64,000 nucleotides of DNA from Tatumella ptyseos. Its GTDB lineage: Bacteria; Pseudomonadota; Gammaproteobacteria; Enterobacterales; Enterobacteriaceae. Below the pieces are notes generated by a model that saw nothing but the letters and a program-made list of their open reading frames with translations, did not search any database and was not told the origin of the DNA. Each line of letters opens with the position of its first letter. Positions within the stretch are counted from its first letter, which is position 1. Position numbers and translations under genes: made by a program. Below are positions 1 to 8,648 of this stretch, piece by piece. The stretch is taken from positions 2,170,001 through 2,234,000 of the forward strand of contig NZ_CP130649.1 of the NCBI RefSeq assembly GCF_030552895.1. The letters run 5' to 3'.

Positions 1-27
1 ACGGTTAATGGGAGCCTCGTTATGCAT
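1..27 (-). CDS. ispG: 4-hydroxy-3-methylbut-2-enyl diphosphate synthase, N-terminus only
   Basis: Only the first nine codons lie inside the window; the gene runs off the left edge on the minus strand. They read MHNEAPINR, which matches the start of enterobacterial IspG (GcpE), the iron-sulfur enzyme of the MEP isoprenoid pathway. A GGAG ribosome-binding site precedes the ATG at 27. The position directly downstream of rodZ is the usual enterobacterial order, so the call is firm despite the short stretch. Confidence 0.85.
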
Positions 28-58
28 AGCTTTTCTCCACTAGCCTCAATGTTAACGC

Positions 59-1063
59 TTACGCGCCCACATTCAGACGTGCTACCTGATTACGATGAAC
101 AAAACGGCTTAAATCAACGGGTTGACCACGGAACTGGACCGAGACCGAAGCAGGAGCGCCGATTTTAAGATGATAAGGAAGCTTACCGGTGAGATTTAAC
201 GTGCCACCGTTATGTTGTAAGCCACTGAAAAGTTTTTTACCGTTTGCATCACTAATTTCTAACCAGCAGTCACCGGTAAATTGTAAGGTCAAGGCATCCG
301 GACTCGCTGGGTTCTGCTGCGCGTCCGCCGACGTAGTGGTTGCAGGTTGAGCAGGAAGCGATGTAGACACTGCTGGCGCGGGTGTCGTCGCTGCTGGCGT
401 TTGTACTGCAGTTGTCGAGTTTGCCGCTGGCGCCATTGCGCTATTATCGCTAGAAGGTGCGGTCGTAGCGGTAGGGGCTGATTCGGGTTGTGCGGTAGGT
501 TCTGGCTGCGCGTCAGTGGCTGCAGGTTGAGATTCGCTCTGAGTCGCTTGCTGAGATGATGGATCAGTAGATAATGGAATAGACTGACTAGTACCGGTTC
601 CTTCATTATCTTGCGTCGACACACTGTTAGTGAGTTCGCTTTGCGCGGCTTTATGATTTTGCCACCACCACGCAACGGTCAGTCCCACCACGACGAAAAT
701 AATTAACCACGTGAAAGTCGTCAGTAGACCATCGCGTTTCTTCCTACTACGACGGCTGTTAAGCGAATAATTCTGCATAGGCGTAATTTTCGCTGGGCGA
801 ATAGTCGCATGTTGCGTTGCTTCAGGCAGTACATCGGCTTCAGGGACCTGTACCAAGCGAGCATAAGAGCGGATATATCCACGTAAGAAAGTCGCAGCAA
901 GTTCAGCCGGCGCTTTATCATCTTCAATATCACGCACGGTAGAGAGCTTTAGGCAAAGTCTATCAGCAACATTTTGTTGCGTCAGACCTTTCGCTTCACG
1001 GGCTTGACGTAAACGCTCACCCGCAGAGGCTTTAATAATGTCTTGGTTGGCTTCAGTATTCAT
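59..1063 (-). CDS. rodZ: Cytoskeleton protein RodZ
   Basis: RodZ is a bitopic inner-membrane protein that links MreB filaments to the elongation machinery and helps set rod shape. Visible parts are an N-terminal Cro/C1-type helix-turn-helix (about residues 15-75), a basic RRSRKKR stretch, one membrane helix (about 112-134), a long Thr/Ala/Pro/Gln-rich periplasmic linker and a C-terminal beta domain with [16 protein letters not shown]. Length (334 aa) is as in E. coli. I chose the ATG at 1063 (MNTEA), which matches the family start, over an in-frame TTG two codons upstream. The linker is the variable part of the family. Confidence 0.95.
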   Translation of the reverse strand: MNTEANQDIIKASAGERLRQAREAKGLTQQNVADRLCLKLSTVRDIEDDKAPAELAATFLRGYIRSYARLVQVPEADVLPEATQHATIRPAKITPMQNYSLNSRRSRKKRDGLLTTFTWLIIFVVVGLTVAWWWQNHKAAQSELTNSVSTQDNEGTGTSQSIPLSTDPSSQQATQSESQPAATDAQPEPTAQPESAPTATTAPSSDNSAMAPAANSTTAVQTPAATTPAPAVSTSLPAQPATTTSADAQQNPASPDALTLQFTGDCWLEISDANGKKLFSGLQHNGGTLNLTGKLPYHLKIGAPASVSVQFRGQPVDLSRFVHRNQVARLNVGA

Positions 1064-1315
1064 TCGCAATTTAACGTCAGTACTGTATCGAGGGTGAAAA
1101 ATTCGTGCTAACGGTAAGGTGTCTGTGACGCTGGCGACCCACTACGGCGTTACACGGCGATAATTTTATGCTTCACATCAATCTGTTGAAATGGCTCTTG
1201 GTAAGAATAGTGCGTTTATAAGATAGTGCTGCAAATTACGCTGACCTATTCAAATACGGCTGATTCGCCCCCTTCAACAGTTATTCTTCTCGCGACAATA
1301 TTCAGGTGCTAAACG

Positions 1316-1747
1316 TCATGACTCCGGTAAACAAACATCCGAAGAATTTTTTCTCGGCTCACCCTTTTGATTACCCATTGTTTTTTCATCACGTTTACTT
1401 ACACGTCGCGCTTTATCATACTGCCCTAAAGTACAGAGAAAAGCACCGTAATTATCACGTAGCCTGGTATTTTCTGGAGCCATCTGAAAAGCTCGTTGAT
1501 AATACAAATGCGCGGTGGCGGTATCGCCTTGCTGTGCCGCTATCTGTGCTAGCCCCCACCATCCTTGTGCATTTTTGGGTTGCAGAGCGACCACTTTTCG
1601 ATAATTCCGTGTAGCATGGGCGAACTGCTTCGCCTGAAGATATTGCTCCCCAAGATAGAGCCGCGTCGCCACGCTTTGCTCATTTACCGGGTACTGCTGA
1701 CAGCCAGCAAGCGCACCAATGCTGAGCACTATAACTTTCCATTTCAT
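1316..1747 (-). CDS. pilW: PilW/PilF-type TPR lipoprotein, C-terminally truncated
   Basis: The product starts MKWKVIVL and has a lipobox (ALAGC), so it should be a lipoprotein. Two tetratricopeptide repeats follow, with AQGWWGLAQIAAQQGD and the DNYGAFLC motif seen in PilF/PilW, which help assemble or stabilise type IV pilus secretins. The match stops abruptly after GQYDKARR. The last ~30 residues are basic and unlike the family, and the protein ends at 143 aa where PilF-type proteins have about 250. The 250 bp before rodZ hold no recognisable remainder in any frame. It sits between rlmN and rodZ as in related genera. Probably a decayed gene; any activity is doubtful. Confidence 0.75.
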   Translation of the reverse strand: MKWKVIVLSIGALAGCQQYPVNEQSVATRLYLGEQYLQAKQFAHATRNYRKVVALQPKNAQGWWGLAQIAAQQGDTATAHLYYQRAFQMAPENTRLRDNYGAFLCTLGQYDKARRVSKRDEKTMGNQKGEPRKNSSDVCLPES

Positions 1748-1827
1748 CGTAGTCTCACCCTTTTCATCCTTGATAAGGGCGAGCATGCCAGAATCAGTAC
1801 CGAAACCGTTCTGGTAACCACCTAAGG

Positions 1828-2997
1828 CTAGACGGCTTTCACAGAAATTTGTTCGCCTGCCATCTTCTTACGTAAAGTACGTTTAGTTCGATCGATAACA
1901 TCACCCGCCAACTGACCACAGGCCGCGTCGATGTCATCCCCACGCGTCTTACGGACGATGGTGGTAAAGCCATAATCCATCAATACCTTAGAGAAACGGT
2001 CGATGCGGCTATTAGAACTTCTTCCATAAGGAGCACCTGGGAAGGGATTCCATGGAATCAAGTTAATTTTACTTGGTGTATCTTTGAGTAATGCCGCTAA
2101 TTCGTGTGCGTCATCGGTACTGTCGTTGACGTGATCAAGCATGACATATTCGATAGTCACTCGACCTTGGTTTGCATTTGACTTACCGATATACCGTTTT
2201 ACGGCCGCTAAAAAGGCTTCAATATTGTATTTCTTATTGATTGGCACAATTTCATCGCGCACTTTATCGTTTGAGGCATGCAGAGAAATAGCAAGCGCGA
2301 CATCAATCATATCACCCAATTTATCCAGCGCAGGAACGACACCTGATGTTGATAGGGTAACGCGACGTTTGGATAACCCGAATCCGAAATCATCAAGCAT
2401 GATCTCCATCGCCGGCACAACGTTAGTGAGGTTAAGTAATGGTTCTCCCATTCCCATCATCACGACGTTAGTGATAGGACGCTGTCCGGTCACCTTTGCG
2501 GCACCGATAATTTTCGCTGCGCGCCATACTTGCCCAATAATCTCTGAAACTTTTAAATTACGGTTAAATCCCTGTTGTGCGGTCGAGCAGAATTTACACT
2601 CCAACGCGCAGCCGACTTGTGAGGATACACACAAGGTCGCACGGTCTTTCTCTGGAATATAAACAGTCTCGACTAATTGGTCACCGACTCGAATCGCCCA
2701 CTTGATCGTACCGTCTGAAGATCGCATTTCTTCCGCGACTTCTGGTGCGCGGATCTCCGCCATGTCACTGAGCTTTTGACGAAATTTTTTATTGATATCC
2801 GTCATTTGCTCAAAATCGTCACAGCAGTAGTGGTAAATCCACTTCATAATCTGGTCTGCGCGGAAAGGCTTTTCGCCTAAGGAGGCGACAAACTTACGCA
2901 TTTCTGTGCGATTCAGGTCGAGTAAGTTAACCTTGGTGGATTTAACAGGCGTAATAGCTGGTGCGAAAATTTCTGGGGTGGTGATAGAGTCTGACAT
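1828..2997 (-). CDS. rlmN: Dual-specificity 23S rRNA/tRNA adenine C2 methyltransferase RlmN
   Basis: Radical-SAM methyltransferase that makes m2A2503 in 23S rRNA and m2A37 in several tRNAs. The radical-SAM cluster motif CxxxCxxC is present at Cys130, Cys134 and Cys137 (CALECKFC), and GMGEPLLN, the family SAM-binding motif, follows. The C-terminal CGQLAGD contains the mechanistic cysteine. Length 389 aa agrees with about 384 in E. coli. It lies downstream of ndk and upstream of pilW on the same strand. Confidence 0.97.
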   Translation of the reverse strand: MSDSITTPEIFAPAITPVKSTKVNLLDLNRTEMRKFVASLGEKPFRADQIMKWIYHYCCDDFEQMTDINKKFRQKLSDMAEIRAPEVAEEMRSSDGTIKWAIRVGDQLVETVYIPEKDRATLCVSSQVGCALECKFCSTAQQGFNRNLKVSEIIGQVWRAAKIIGAAKVTGQRPITNVVMMGMGEPLLNLTNVVPAMEIMLDDFGFGLSKRRVTLSTSGVVPALDKLGDMIDVALAISLHASNDKVRDEIVPINKKYNIEAFLAAVKRYIGKSNANQGRVTIEYVMLDHVNDSTDDAHELAALLKDTPSKINLIPWNPFPGAPYGRSSNSRIDRFSKVLMDYGFTTIVRKTRGDDIDAACGQLAGDVIDRTKRTLRKKMAGEQISVKAV

Positions 2998-3051
2998 AGT
3001 AATCTCTGGCCTCGTTGTTACACGTTATGGCACGTAAAAGGAATTAAAATT

Positions 3052-3087
3052 TAAAAAAACACACCCCCTCACAAGGTAAGGGGGTGC
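3052..3087 (-). terminator. Rho-independent terminator downstream of ndk
   Basis: On the minus strand an 8-bp GC-rich stem (CACCCCCT with AGGGGGTG) and a short loop are followed by a run of Ts. It lies about 60 bp after the ndk stop codon and separates ndk from rlmN. Confidence 0.85.
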
Positions 3088-3145
3088 GTAGTGTACATCC
3101 ATCTGCTTATAGATGCGAATGTACTGTGTTCGACACGTTAAAAAA

Positions 3146-3577
3146 TTAACGAGTACGTGCACACACTTCTTCAGCAGAGAAGAAGTAAGCAATTTCACGT
3201 GCTGCAGACTCAGCAGAGTCAGAACCGTGAGTTGCGTTTTCGGTGAAGCTGTCAGCGTAATCTGCACGCAGAGTACCGGCTAAGGCATTGTCTGGGTTAG
3301 TTGCGCCCATCAGGTCACGGTGACGTTGGATAGCGTTTTCGCCTTCTAATACAGAAACAACAACTGGACCAGAAGTCATGAACTCAACCAGACCATCAAA
3401 GAATGGACGGCCTTTGTGCTCAGCGTAGAAGCCTTCTGCTTGCTCTTTAGTCAGTTGCAGCATTTTAGCGCCCACGATTTTGAAGCCAGCGCTTTCAAAA
3501 CGGTTGTAGATTGCACCAATTACATTTTTAGCAACGGCGTTTGGCTTAATGATAGAAAAAGTACGTTCGATTGTCAT
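3146..3577 (-). CDS. ndk: Nucleoside diphosphate kinase
   Basis: Transfers the gamma-phosphate of NTPs to NDPs through a phospho-histidine. The family signature NATHGSDS with the active-site His is present, and the protein is 143 aa, the same as E. coli Ndk. I took the ATG at 3577 ([18 protein letters not shown]), which matches the family N-terminus; an upstream in-frame start would add eight unrelated residues. A TATAAT-like hexamer sits at 3660-3665 on the minus strand, but I see no good -35 for it. Divergent from sseA. Confidence 0.96.
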   Translation of the reverse strand: MTIERTFSIIKPNAVAKNVIGAIYNRFESAGFKIVGAKMLQLTKEQAEGFYAEHKGRPFFDGLVEFMTSGPVVVSVLEGENAIQRHRDLMGATNPDNALAGTLRADYADSFTENATHGSDSAESAAREIAYFFSAEEVCARTR

Positions 3578-3849
3578 AGTGACCTCAGTCTGAGCTTGCA
3601 AAATACCCTAGCGCCATCCTGTCATCGTGGACGGGCGGCGATAGTGAGAAACGGCGCCGATTATAGGTGGCAAACGCGTCGTTGCCTAGGCTAATCCATT
3701 ATTTTTTATCTTTTTGTACTGATTTTCTTCTTCTATCGCGGCTTATCATAGTATTGAGCGGTTAACCTTATCCAGACTAAAAAGCTCCGTGACAAATTAC
3801 CTAAGCTTTGCCACTCTGTTCACCTTGACGTTTTTAGGAGTGGAGAGAC

Positions 3850-4692
3850 ATGAGTCAAACTGTTTTCGTTACGCCACACTGGCTGGCTGAGCACCTCAAC
3901 GATACCGGAATACAGGTTGTCGATGCGCGTTTATTACCCCCAGGACAAGAACGACTCCGTGATGTTAAGCAAGAATACCTTGCTGGGCATCTCCCTGAGG
4001 CCGTCTTCTTTAATATTGAGCATCTCTCTGATAGCCAAAGCCCCTACCCTCATATGTTACCTCGTGCGGATCATTTTGCGGTGGCGATGAGAGAGCTTGG
4101 CGTCGATCATGAAAAACACCTTATCGTTTATGATGAGGGGAATCTGTTTTCTGCGCCGCGAGCCTGGTGGATGCTTCGTCACTTCGGTGTTGAAAAAGTG
4201 TCGATATTAGCGGGCGGTTTAAAGGCTTGGCAACAAGCAAACTTACCGCTCGCCACCGGCGAAGTTACCTTACCGCCAACGCAATTCGAGGTTCAGGTAG
4301 CTGATAATGCCGTCGTCCCCCTGACTAAAATGTTACTCCTAAGTCACGAAGGTGGCATGCAGATTATCGATGCACGCTCTGCCCCACGTTTTAATGCCGA
4401 GGCCGACGAACCTCGACCGGGATTGCGTCGTGGCCATATTCCCAATAGCCTCAACCTACCTTGGGACCACTTAGTGAGTGAAGGACGCCTAAAAGATAAT
4501 GACACGTTACAGGCACTGTTCGAGAAAGCGGGCGTCGATACCACTCAGCCTGCCGTCGTGACCTGCGGTTCGGGGGTTACCGCGGTGGTACTCTTACTCG
4601 CCTTGTACCAGCTAGGGCAACAGCAGGTCAAACTTTATGATGGTTCGTGGGGCGAGTGGGGAAGTCGAGACGATTTACCGGTAAGGCCTTAG
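3850..4692 (+). CDS. sseA: 3-mercaptopyruvate sulfurtransferase
   Basis: Rhodanese-family enzyme moving sulfur from 3-mercaptopyruvate to thiol acceptors. Two rhodanese domains are visible, an inactive N-terminal one (DARLLPPGQERL region) and a catalytic C-terminal one with the CGSGVTA loop (Cys239) typical of mercaptopyruvate sulfurtransferases. Length 280 aa matches E. coli SseA (281). A GGAG-type ribosome-binding site precedes the ATG. It is the last intact gene before a gene-poor scar. Confidence 0.95.
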   Translation: MSQTVFVTPHWLAEHLNDTGIQVVDARLLPPGQERLRDVKQEYLAGHLPEAVFFNIEHLSDSQSPYPHMLPRADHFAVAMRELGVDHEKHLIVYDEGNLFSAPRAWWMLRHFGVEKVSILAGGLKAWQQANLPLATGEVTLPPTQFEVQVADNAVVPLTKMLLLSHEGGMQIIDARSAPRFNAEADEPRPGLRRGHIPNSLNLPWDHLVSEGRLKDNDTLQALFEKAGVDTTQPAVVTCGSGVTAVVLLLALYQLGQQQVKLYDGSWGEWGSRDDLPVRP

Positions 4693-5142
4693 GCGGCCAA
4701 CCGCGGGAATGACAAGTCGTTAAGATGGAAACCAAGTGAGCGTAACCGGGCCAGTTAGGGGTCTATGGCTTCAAAATCTCCGGTCTCGGTTCGCGTTAGG
4801 CATGGTGGTAATGCCCATCGTGCCTTATCCTCTTTGAAACAGCTTCCAACAGTGTCTAGCGAATGATTGGGCGACTGCCTGCATTGTTTTCTCAATCCCC
4901 TTTTTTCATTATTCGCTAGTCAGGCTTTGTACTGTTGACCGAAATGCTTGAGGCATAGACGCCCTAAATATCTCGGTCAACTTAATAATGACTCGCCCCT
5001 TTTGATGGATCCCATCGTTACTCCCGCCCATTTCTCGACCTATCTTATGCAGGAGTTGTGTATTTTGTATAGAAGATTAAAAACACTTGCTCCTTAGTAA
5101 GGACAGCCTAGGTTATCCCCTATCAAGGAAGAGGGACCTTGC
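4693..5142. other. Gene-free region with two inverted repeats
   Basis: About 450 bp without a coding region I can support in any frame. It contains two perfect 9-bp inverted repeats in tandem: CTAGCGAAT at 4856-4864 against 4911-4919, and GTTGACCGA at 4934-4942 against 4973-4981. They may be remnants of a mobile element or leader structures. No transposase fragment is seen. The tail should have held the promoter of the decayed higBA module that follows. Confidence 0.5.
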
Positions 5143-5420
5143 ATGATTAAATCTTTTAAGCACAAAGGATTGAAAAGGTTTTCCAGACGGGCCAGACAGC
5201 AGGTATTCAAGCAGATCAAGTCTCAAAGCTCAGGCTGAGGCTTGCCTTCATCCATGCCGCTGTCGAAATATTGGATATTAATATTCAGGGTTATGATCTT
5301 CACGCACTCAAGGAAACCAGAAAAGGCATTTAGTCCACAGCGGTGACAGGTAACTGGCGTATAAGCCTCGAATTCAAAGATGGCGATGCCTACATCATTA
5401 TCGATGAGGACTACCACTAA
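5143..5420 (+). pseudogene. higB: Decayed HigB/RelE-family toxin gene
   Basis: Reading frame by frame recovers a HigB-type mRNA interferase. It starts MIKSFKHKGLK at 5143. The match continues in another frame as FQTGQTAGIQADQVSKLRL, consistent with loss of one T in the T-run at 5179-5182. It then proceeds through INIQGYDLHALK to an in-frame TAG at 5331-5333 where the family usually has Trp. After that stop the same frame continues TGNWRISLEFKDGDAY and ends EDYH at 5418-5420. The toxin is therefore inactivated by a frameshift and a nonsense codon. It overlaps higA by one base (TAATG), the normal operon arrangement. Confidence 0.85.
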
Positions 5421-5738
5421 TGAGCGAAATGTTTAATCCCCCTCATGTTGGGGAGGTTGTTGCAGAGATTATTGAGGGCATAAATATAGGCACTCGTGAA
5501 TTTTAGAGCGATGAACATCTCTCCATCCTCTGCACACCGGTTACTTAACGGCCAAACAGTAGTAACGCCTGATATGGCGATTAAGACATCTGCCGTATTA
5601 GGGAATACCCCTAAGTTTTGGCTTAATTTACAAACTAACTACAGCCTTTATCATGCAGAATAGACGGTTGATACGTCTCACTTACGCCGACTGGTAGCAG
5701 ATACCCCTTGTGCTGCCATGGCACAATCCAAACCCTAG
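5420..5738 (+). pseudogene. higA: Decayed HigA-family antitoxin gene
   Basis: The frame from the ATG at 5420 reads MSEMFNPPHVGEVVAEIIEG, the typical HigA/VapI N-terminus, and stops at a TAG at 5504-5506. The helix-turn-helix part resumes in another frame from about 5508 (AMNISPSSAHRLLNGQ, then TPDMAIKTSAVLG and FWLNLQTNYSLYHAE), as expected for a two-base deletion. A second in-frame TAG at 5661-5663 probably replaces a Gln codon, after which TVDTSHLRRLV follows to the final stop at 5736-5738. Both the DNA-binding and C-terminal parts are recognisable, so the decay looks fairly recent. Confidence 0.85.
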
Positions 5739-5943
5739 AAAGAACCGTCACCGAAGAGCGTGTAAGTCGTCACTCTGTATATCAAAGTTTGATGAAGTAT
5801 TAGGGTTTTTGGCTGGTAACCATTGATGATCATATTGATAGTCAATAAATAGCGGTGGCAGCCTAGTATCAAGCGGTGAGCGTATTTGCTATTAAGAGAA
5901 ACCCCTTAGGGTTGGTACTCCAACTTTCGGGGGCCGCTCACTT

Positions 5944-6711
5944 CTACAAGATCCGCTGACTCCCCTTGAAATCTCGCAGGAAGCTGCCCCAACGTCTTTC
6001 ATAAAATGGGGTGATGTGCGCAGTGAAAAAGTGACTCACCCCAGTAGGCTGGTCAGTAATTTCACAAAGATCAATTAAAGCATCATCAGCTAATGTGTCC
6101 ACCGCGACTTGACCCGCTTGCTGGATAATCGCGTCAATCTCACCGTCGGTTTCAATTCCTAACAGCAAATTAGCAGGTGCCCCCTCTCCTTCCCGTATCT
6201 CAGCGAGGAAGGCACGACGTACAGGCTTAAGTCCCGCAAAGAGTGTGGTAAGAGAACTGACCAGCTGGGCAGGTGGTTCATCGACCGCCGAGATCAGTAA
6301 TGCTTCGCCGCCTTCGATGATACGCTGTTCAGAAAGCGCATCGCCGCGATTGTCGAGTAATGCCGCAATCTCGCTAGCTGAAAACTCTTTTCCTGTGCTG
6401 CGTTTAGGATTGAGGAAGAGATTTTCTCCCCGCGTCAGCTCAAAAAGCGTTTTTACAGGAAGCTTGACCCAAGGCTCTCCCGGCTCGCATACCTCATTGA
6501 GAACCTGTTCTGAGGTAAAAAAAGGGATAACACTTTCGCCATCCGCTTTTTCCCAATGCGTCAGGTCGACGCCCGAGTCAGCTGTCAATTGTGGAGCAAC
6601 ACTGCGCCCTAAAACCCAGACATCAGCGTTAAGTAATGCCTGAAAGAAGGCAGGGCGATAGGCGGGCTCAGTGGCAGCCTGCTCCAACAGTTTTTCCAAT
6701 TCAACAGACAT
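5944..6711 (-). CDS. sseB: SseB family protein (enhanced serine sensitivity)
   Basis: Cytoplasmic protein named for serine sensitivity on overexpression in E. coli; its biochemical role is not established. The 255-aa sequence tracks E. coli SseB closely, with HWEKADGESVIPFFTSEQ near the N-terminus and FYERRWGSFLRDFKG at the C-terminus. It lies just downstream of pepB on the same strand, as in E. coli, while sseA lies beyond the scar. Confidence 0.93.
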   Translation of the reverse strand: MSVELEKLLEQAATEPAYRPAFFQALLNADVWVLGRSVAPQLTADSGVDLTHWEKADGESVIPFFTSEQVLNEVCEPGEPWVKLPVKTLFELTRGENLFLNPKRSTGKEFSASEIAALLDNRGDALSEQRIIEGGEALLISAVDEPPAQLVSSLTTLFAGLKPVRRAFLAEIREGEGAPANLLLGIETDGEIDAIIQQAGQVAVDTLADDALIDLCEITDQPTGVSHFFTAHITPFYERRWGSFLRDFKGSQRIL

Positions 6712-6754
6712 ATTAGGCTCTCGAGATAGGCAGGCTCTTCGCCTGCCTCGCAGA

Positions 6755-8038
6755 TTATTTTAGTAACAGGTTGGCTAAGGTACGCACACCAATACCGGTA
6801 GCACCCGCTGACCACTGCTCGACGCCAGCCTTACGATAGGTGGCTGAACAGTCAATATGTAACCAGCCTTTCTTGTACTCAGTCACGAACCAAGATAAGA
6901 AGGCCGCAGCGCTGCTGGCACCTGCTGTGTGTGCTGGGCTAGCGATATTATTCAGGTCAGCGAAGTGAGAAGGTAGATGCTGACGATGGAATTCCGCTAA
7001 CGGTAATCGCCAGAAGCTCTCTCCTTCAATGTCTGCGCTATGCAGCAGTGATTGCGCCGCGATATCATCAAAGCTGAACAGCGCATGGTAATCGTTACCA
7101 AGTGCCATCTTCGCCGCACCGGTCAAGGTCGCCGCATCGATGAGCAGTTCAGGCTGTTGTGCGCTGGCATCAATTAAACCATCTGCTAAGACTAAACGGC
7201 CTTCGGCATCGGTGTTCATCACTTCAACCGATTTACCATTACGATAATGGATAATATCGCCCAGACGCATCGCATTGCCGCTGACCATATTATCTGCGCA
7301 GCACAGAATCAGTTTTACACGCTTAGTTAATCCGCGAGCAATCGCTAAGGCTAAAGCACCAGTTAGGGTTGCTGCACCGCCCATATCTGACTTCATTGAG
7401 TCCATCGGTGCGCTAGGCTTCAGGCTATAGCCCCCCGTATCGAAGGTAATCCCTTTACCGACTAAGCAGGCAAAAACCGGTGTGGTATCGTCGCCGCTCG
7501 GGTTGTAGTCGAGGGTTAACAATGCTGGGGCACGCGTGGAAGCACGACCGACAGTATGCAGACCAAGATAGCCTTGCTCGCGAAGCTCATCACCTTTTAG
7601 GATGCGATAGGTGACGGCATTAGGGGCGACGTTATTCAGTAAATCGACCGCAGCGCGAGCTAACTCTTGAGGACCTAAATCTTCTGCAGGTTTATTGATG
7701 GTATCGCGTACCCAATCGATGATAGTCAAACGATGATCAAGTTCACTACGATCCGCCTCAGACAGCGTTGGCCAAGTGACGTGGCGCTGTCCTTTCGGCG
7801 AGCGGAAACCTTGCCAGAATGCCCAACAAGCTTCTAGATCCCATCCCTCACCACTCAATACGACTTGGCGGATACCTTGCTGATCAAGCTTACGTGCGGC
7901 ACGCTGTATCGCACCATTCTTCTCCACTTCAGCAAGATGAATTGTCATCCCTTCAGCATGAGGGCTCATCAAGGCTTTGCTTCCCCAGCACTCTGCTGCG
8001 GGTTGCTGACTTAACTGTAAATGCATGGCTGTGGTCAT
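6755..8038 (-). CDS. pepB: Peptidase B (leucyl aminopeptidase family M17)
   Basis: Cytosolic hexameric aminopeptidase preferring acidic N-terminal residues. The M17 signature [13 protein letters not shown] is present, along with the metal-binding run [14 protein letters not shown]. Length (427 aa) equals E. coli PepB. The ORF opens with two consecutive ATGs (8041 and 8038); I chose the second because [10 protein letters not shown] aligns with E. coli MTEAMKITLS. It sits 15 bp downstream of iscX and is probably read through from the isc operon. Confidence 0.95.
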   Translation of the reverse strand: MTTAMHLQLSQQPAAECWGSKALMSPHAEGMTIHLAEVEKNGAIQRAARKLDQQGIRQVVLSGEGWDLEACWAFWQGFRSPKGQRHVTWPTLSEADRSELDHRLTIIDWVRDTINKPAEDLGPQELARAAVDLLNNVAPNAVTYRILKGDELREQGYLGLHTVGRASTRAPALLTLDYNPSGDDTTPVFACLVGKGITFDTGGYSLKPSAPMDSMKSDMGGAATLTGALALAIARGLTKRVKLILCCADNMVSGNAMRLGDIIHYRNGKSVEVMNTDAEGRLVLADGLIDASAQQPELLIDAATLTGAAKMALGNDYHALFSFDDIAAQSLLHSADIEGESFWRLPLAEFHRQHLPSHFADLNNIASPAHTAGASSAAAFLSWFVTEYKKGWLHIDCSATYRKAGVEQWSAGATGIGVRTLANLLLK

Positions 8039-8053
8039 CACTGACTCCTAAAC

Positions 8054-8254
8054 TTATTCGTATTCGTCTATCCAGACTAACAAAATCGCTTCCAAGATTT
8101 TTTCGTTTGATGCGTCAGGGTTGTCATCAAACCCGTCTAATTCACAAATCCAGGCATGCAGATCAGTAAATCTTACGGTTTTAGGATCGGTATCTGGGTA
8201 GAGATCATATAAGGCTTCACCGATCTCTCGACTATCTGTCCATTTTATCGACAT
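8054..8254 (-). CDS. iscX: Fe-S cluster assembly protein IscX
   Basis: Small acidic 66-aa protein that binds IscS and iron and tunes cysteine desulfurase activity. The sequence ([37 protein letters not shown]) matches the family end to end and has the same length as in E. coli. It is the last gene of the isc cluster, separated from fdx by a spacer with a strong hairpin. Confidence 0.96.
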   Translation of the reverse strand: MSIKWTDSREIGEALYDLYPDTDPKTVRFTDLHAWICELDGFDDNPDASNEKILEAILLVWIDEYE

Positions 8255-8272
8255 GCTTATTTCTCCATAGCA

Positions 8273-8300
8273 ATCGGGCCAGAGTGTCGTCTGGCCCGAT
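8273..8300 (-). other. Perfect 11-bp hairpin between fdx and iscX
   Basis: ATCGGGCCAGA (8273-8283) and its exact complement TCTGGCCCGAT (8290-8300) enclose a 6-base loop. No T-run follows in the direction of transcription, so it does not look like an intrinsic terminator. It may be an mRNA-stability or processing element, or a weak attenuator before iscX-pepB. Confidence 0.7.
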
Positions 8301-8310
8301 AAGGGATAAA

Positions 8311-8646
8311 TCAGTGTTCCCGTGCGTGGTTCACGGTATAGCGAGGGAACTCGACAGTGAGGTCTTCGTCAGTCACGATCGCTTGGCAGCTCAGCCGGCT
8401 CTCTGGCTCCAACCCCCAAGCTTTATCGAGCATATCGTCTTCCAGCTCGGAGCTTTCCGCTAACGAGTCAAACCCTTCGCGTACTACACAGTGGCAGGTG
8501 GTACATGCACATGATTTTTCACAAGCATGCTCGACATCGATTCCATTGCGTAACGCGACGTTAAGAATCGTTTCTCCAGGCGTCGCATCATAAACACCGC
8601 CATCCGGTAATAAATCGGCGTGGGGTAAAATCACTACTTTTGGCAT
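8311..8646 (-). CDS. fdx: ISC system [2Fe-2S] ferredoxin
   Basis: Adrenodoxin-type ferredoxin supplying electrons to Fe-S cluster assembly on IscU. The cluster ligands are visible in [14 protein letters not shown] (the CX5CX2C part) with the fourth Cys in RLSCQAIV. Length 111 aa equals E. coli Fdx. It starts 2 bp after the hscA stop, consistent with tight co-translation. Confidence 0.97.
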   Translation of the reverse strand: MPKVVILPHADLLPDGGVYDATPGETILNVALRNGIDVEHACEKSCACTTCHCVVREGFDSLAESSELEDDMLDKAWGLEPESRLSCQAIVTDEDLTVEFPRYTVNHAREH

Positions 8647-8648
8647 AA

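Noticed and set aside
1306..1614. 102-residue plus-strand ORF over pilW
   Set aside because: It is antisense to the PilW TPR region, and its sequence resembles a reverse shadow rather than any protein.
5223..5417. 64-residue minus-strand ORF in the sseA-sseB interval
   Set aside because: It lies antisense to the recognisable higB remnant, which explains the reading frame; the translated product has no independent support.
4693..5943. Insertion sequence in the sseA-sseB interval
   Set aside because: No transposase fragment or matching terminal repeats with target duplication were found, only short internal inverted repeats.
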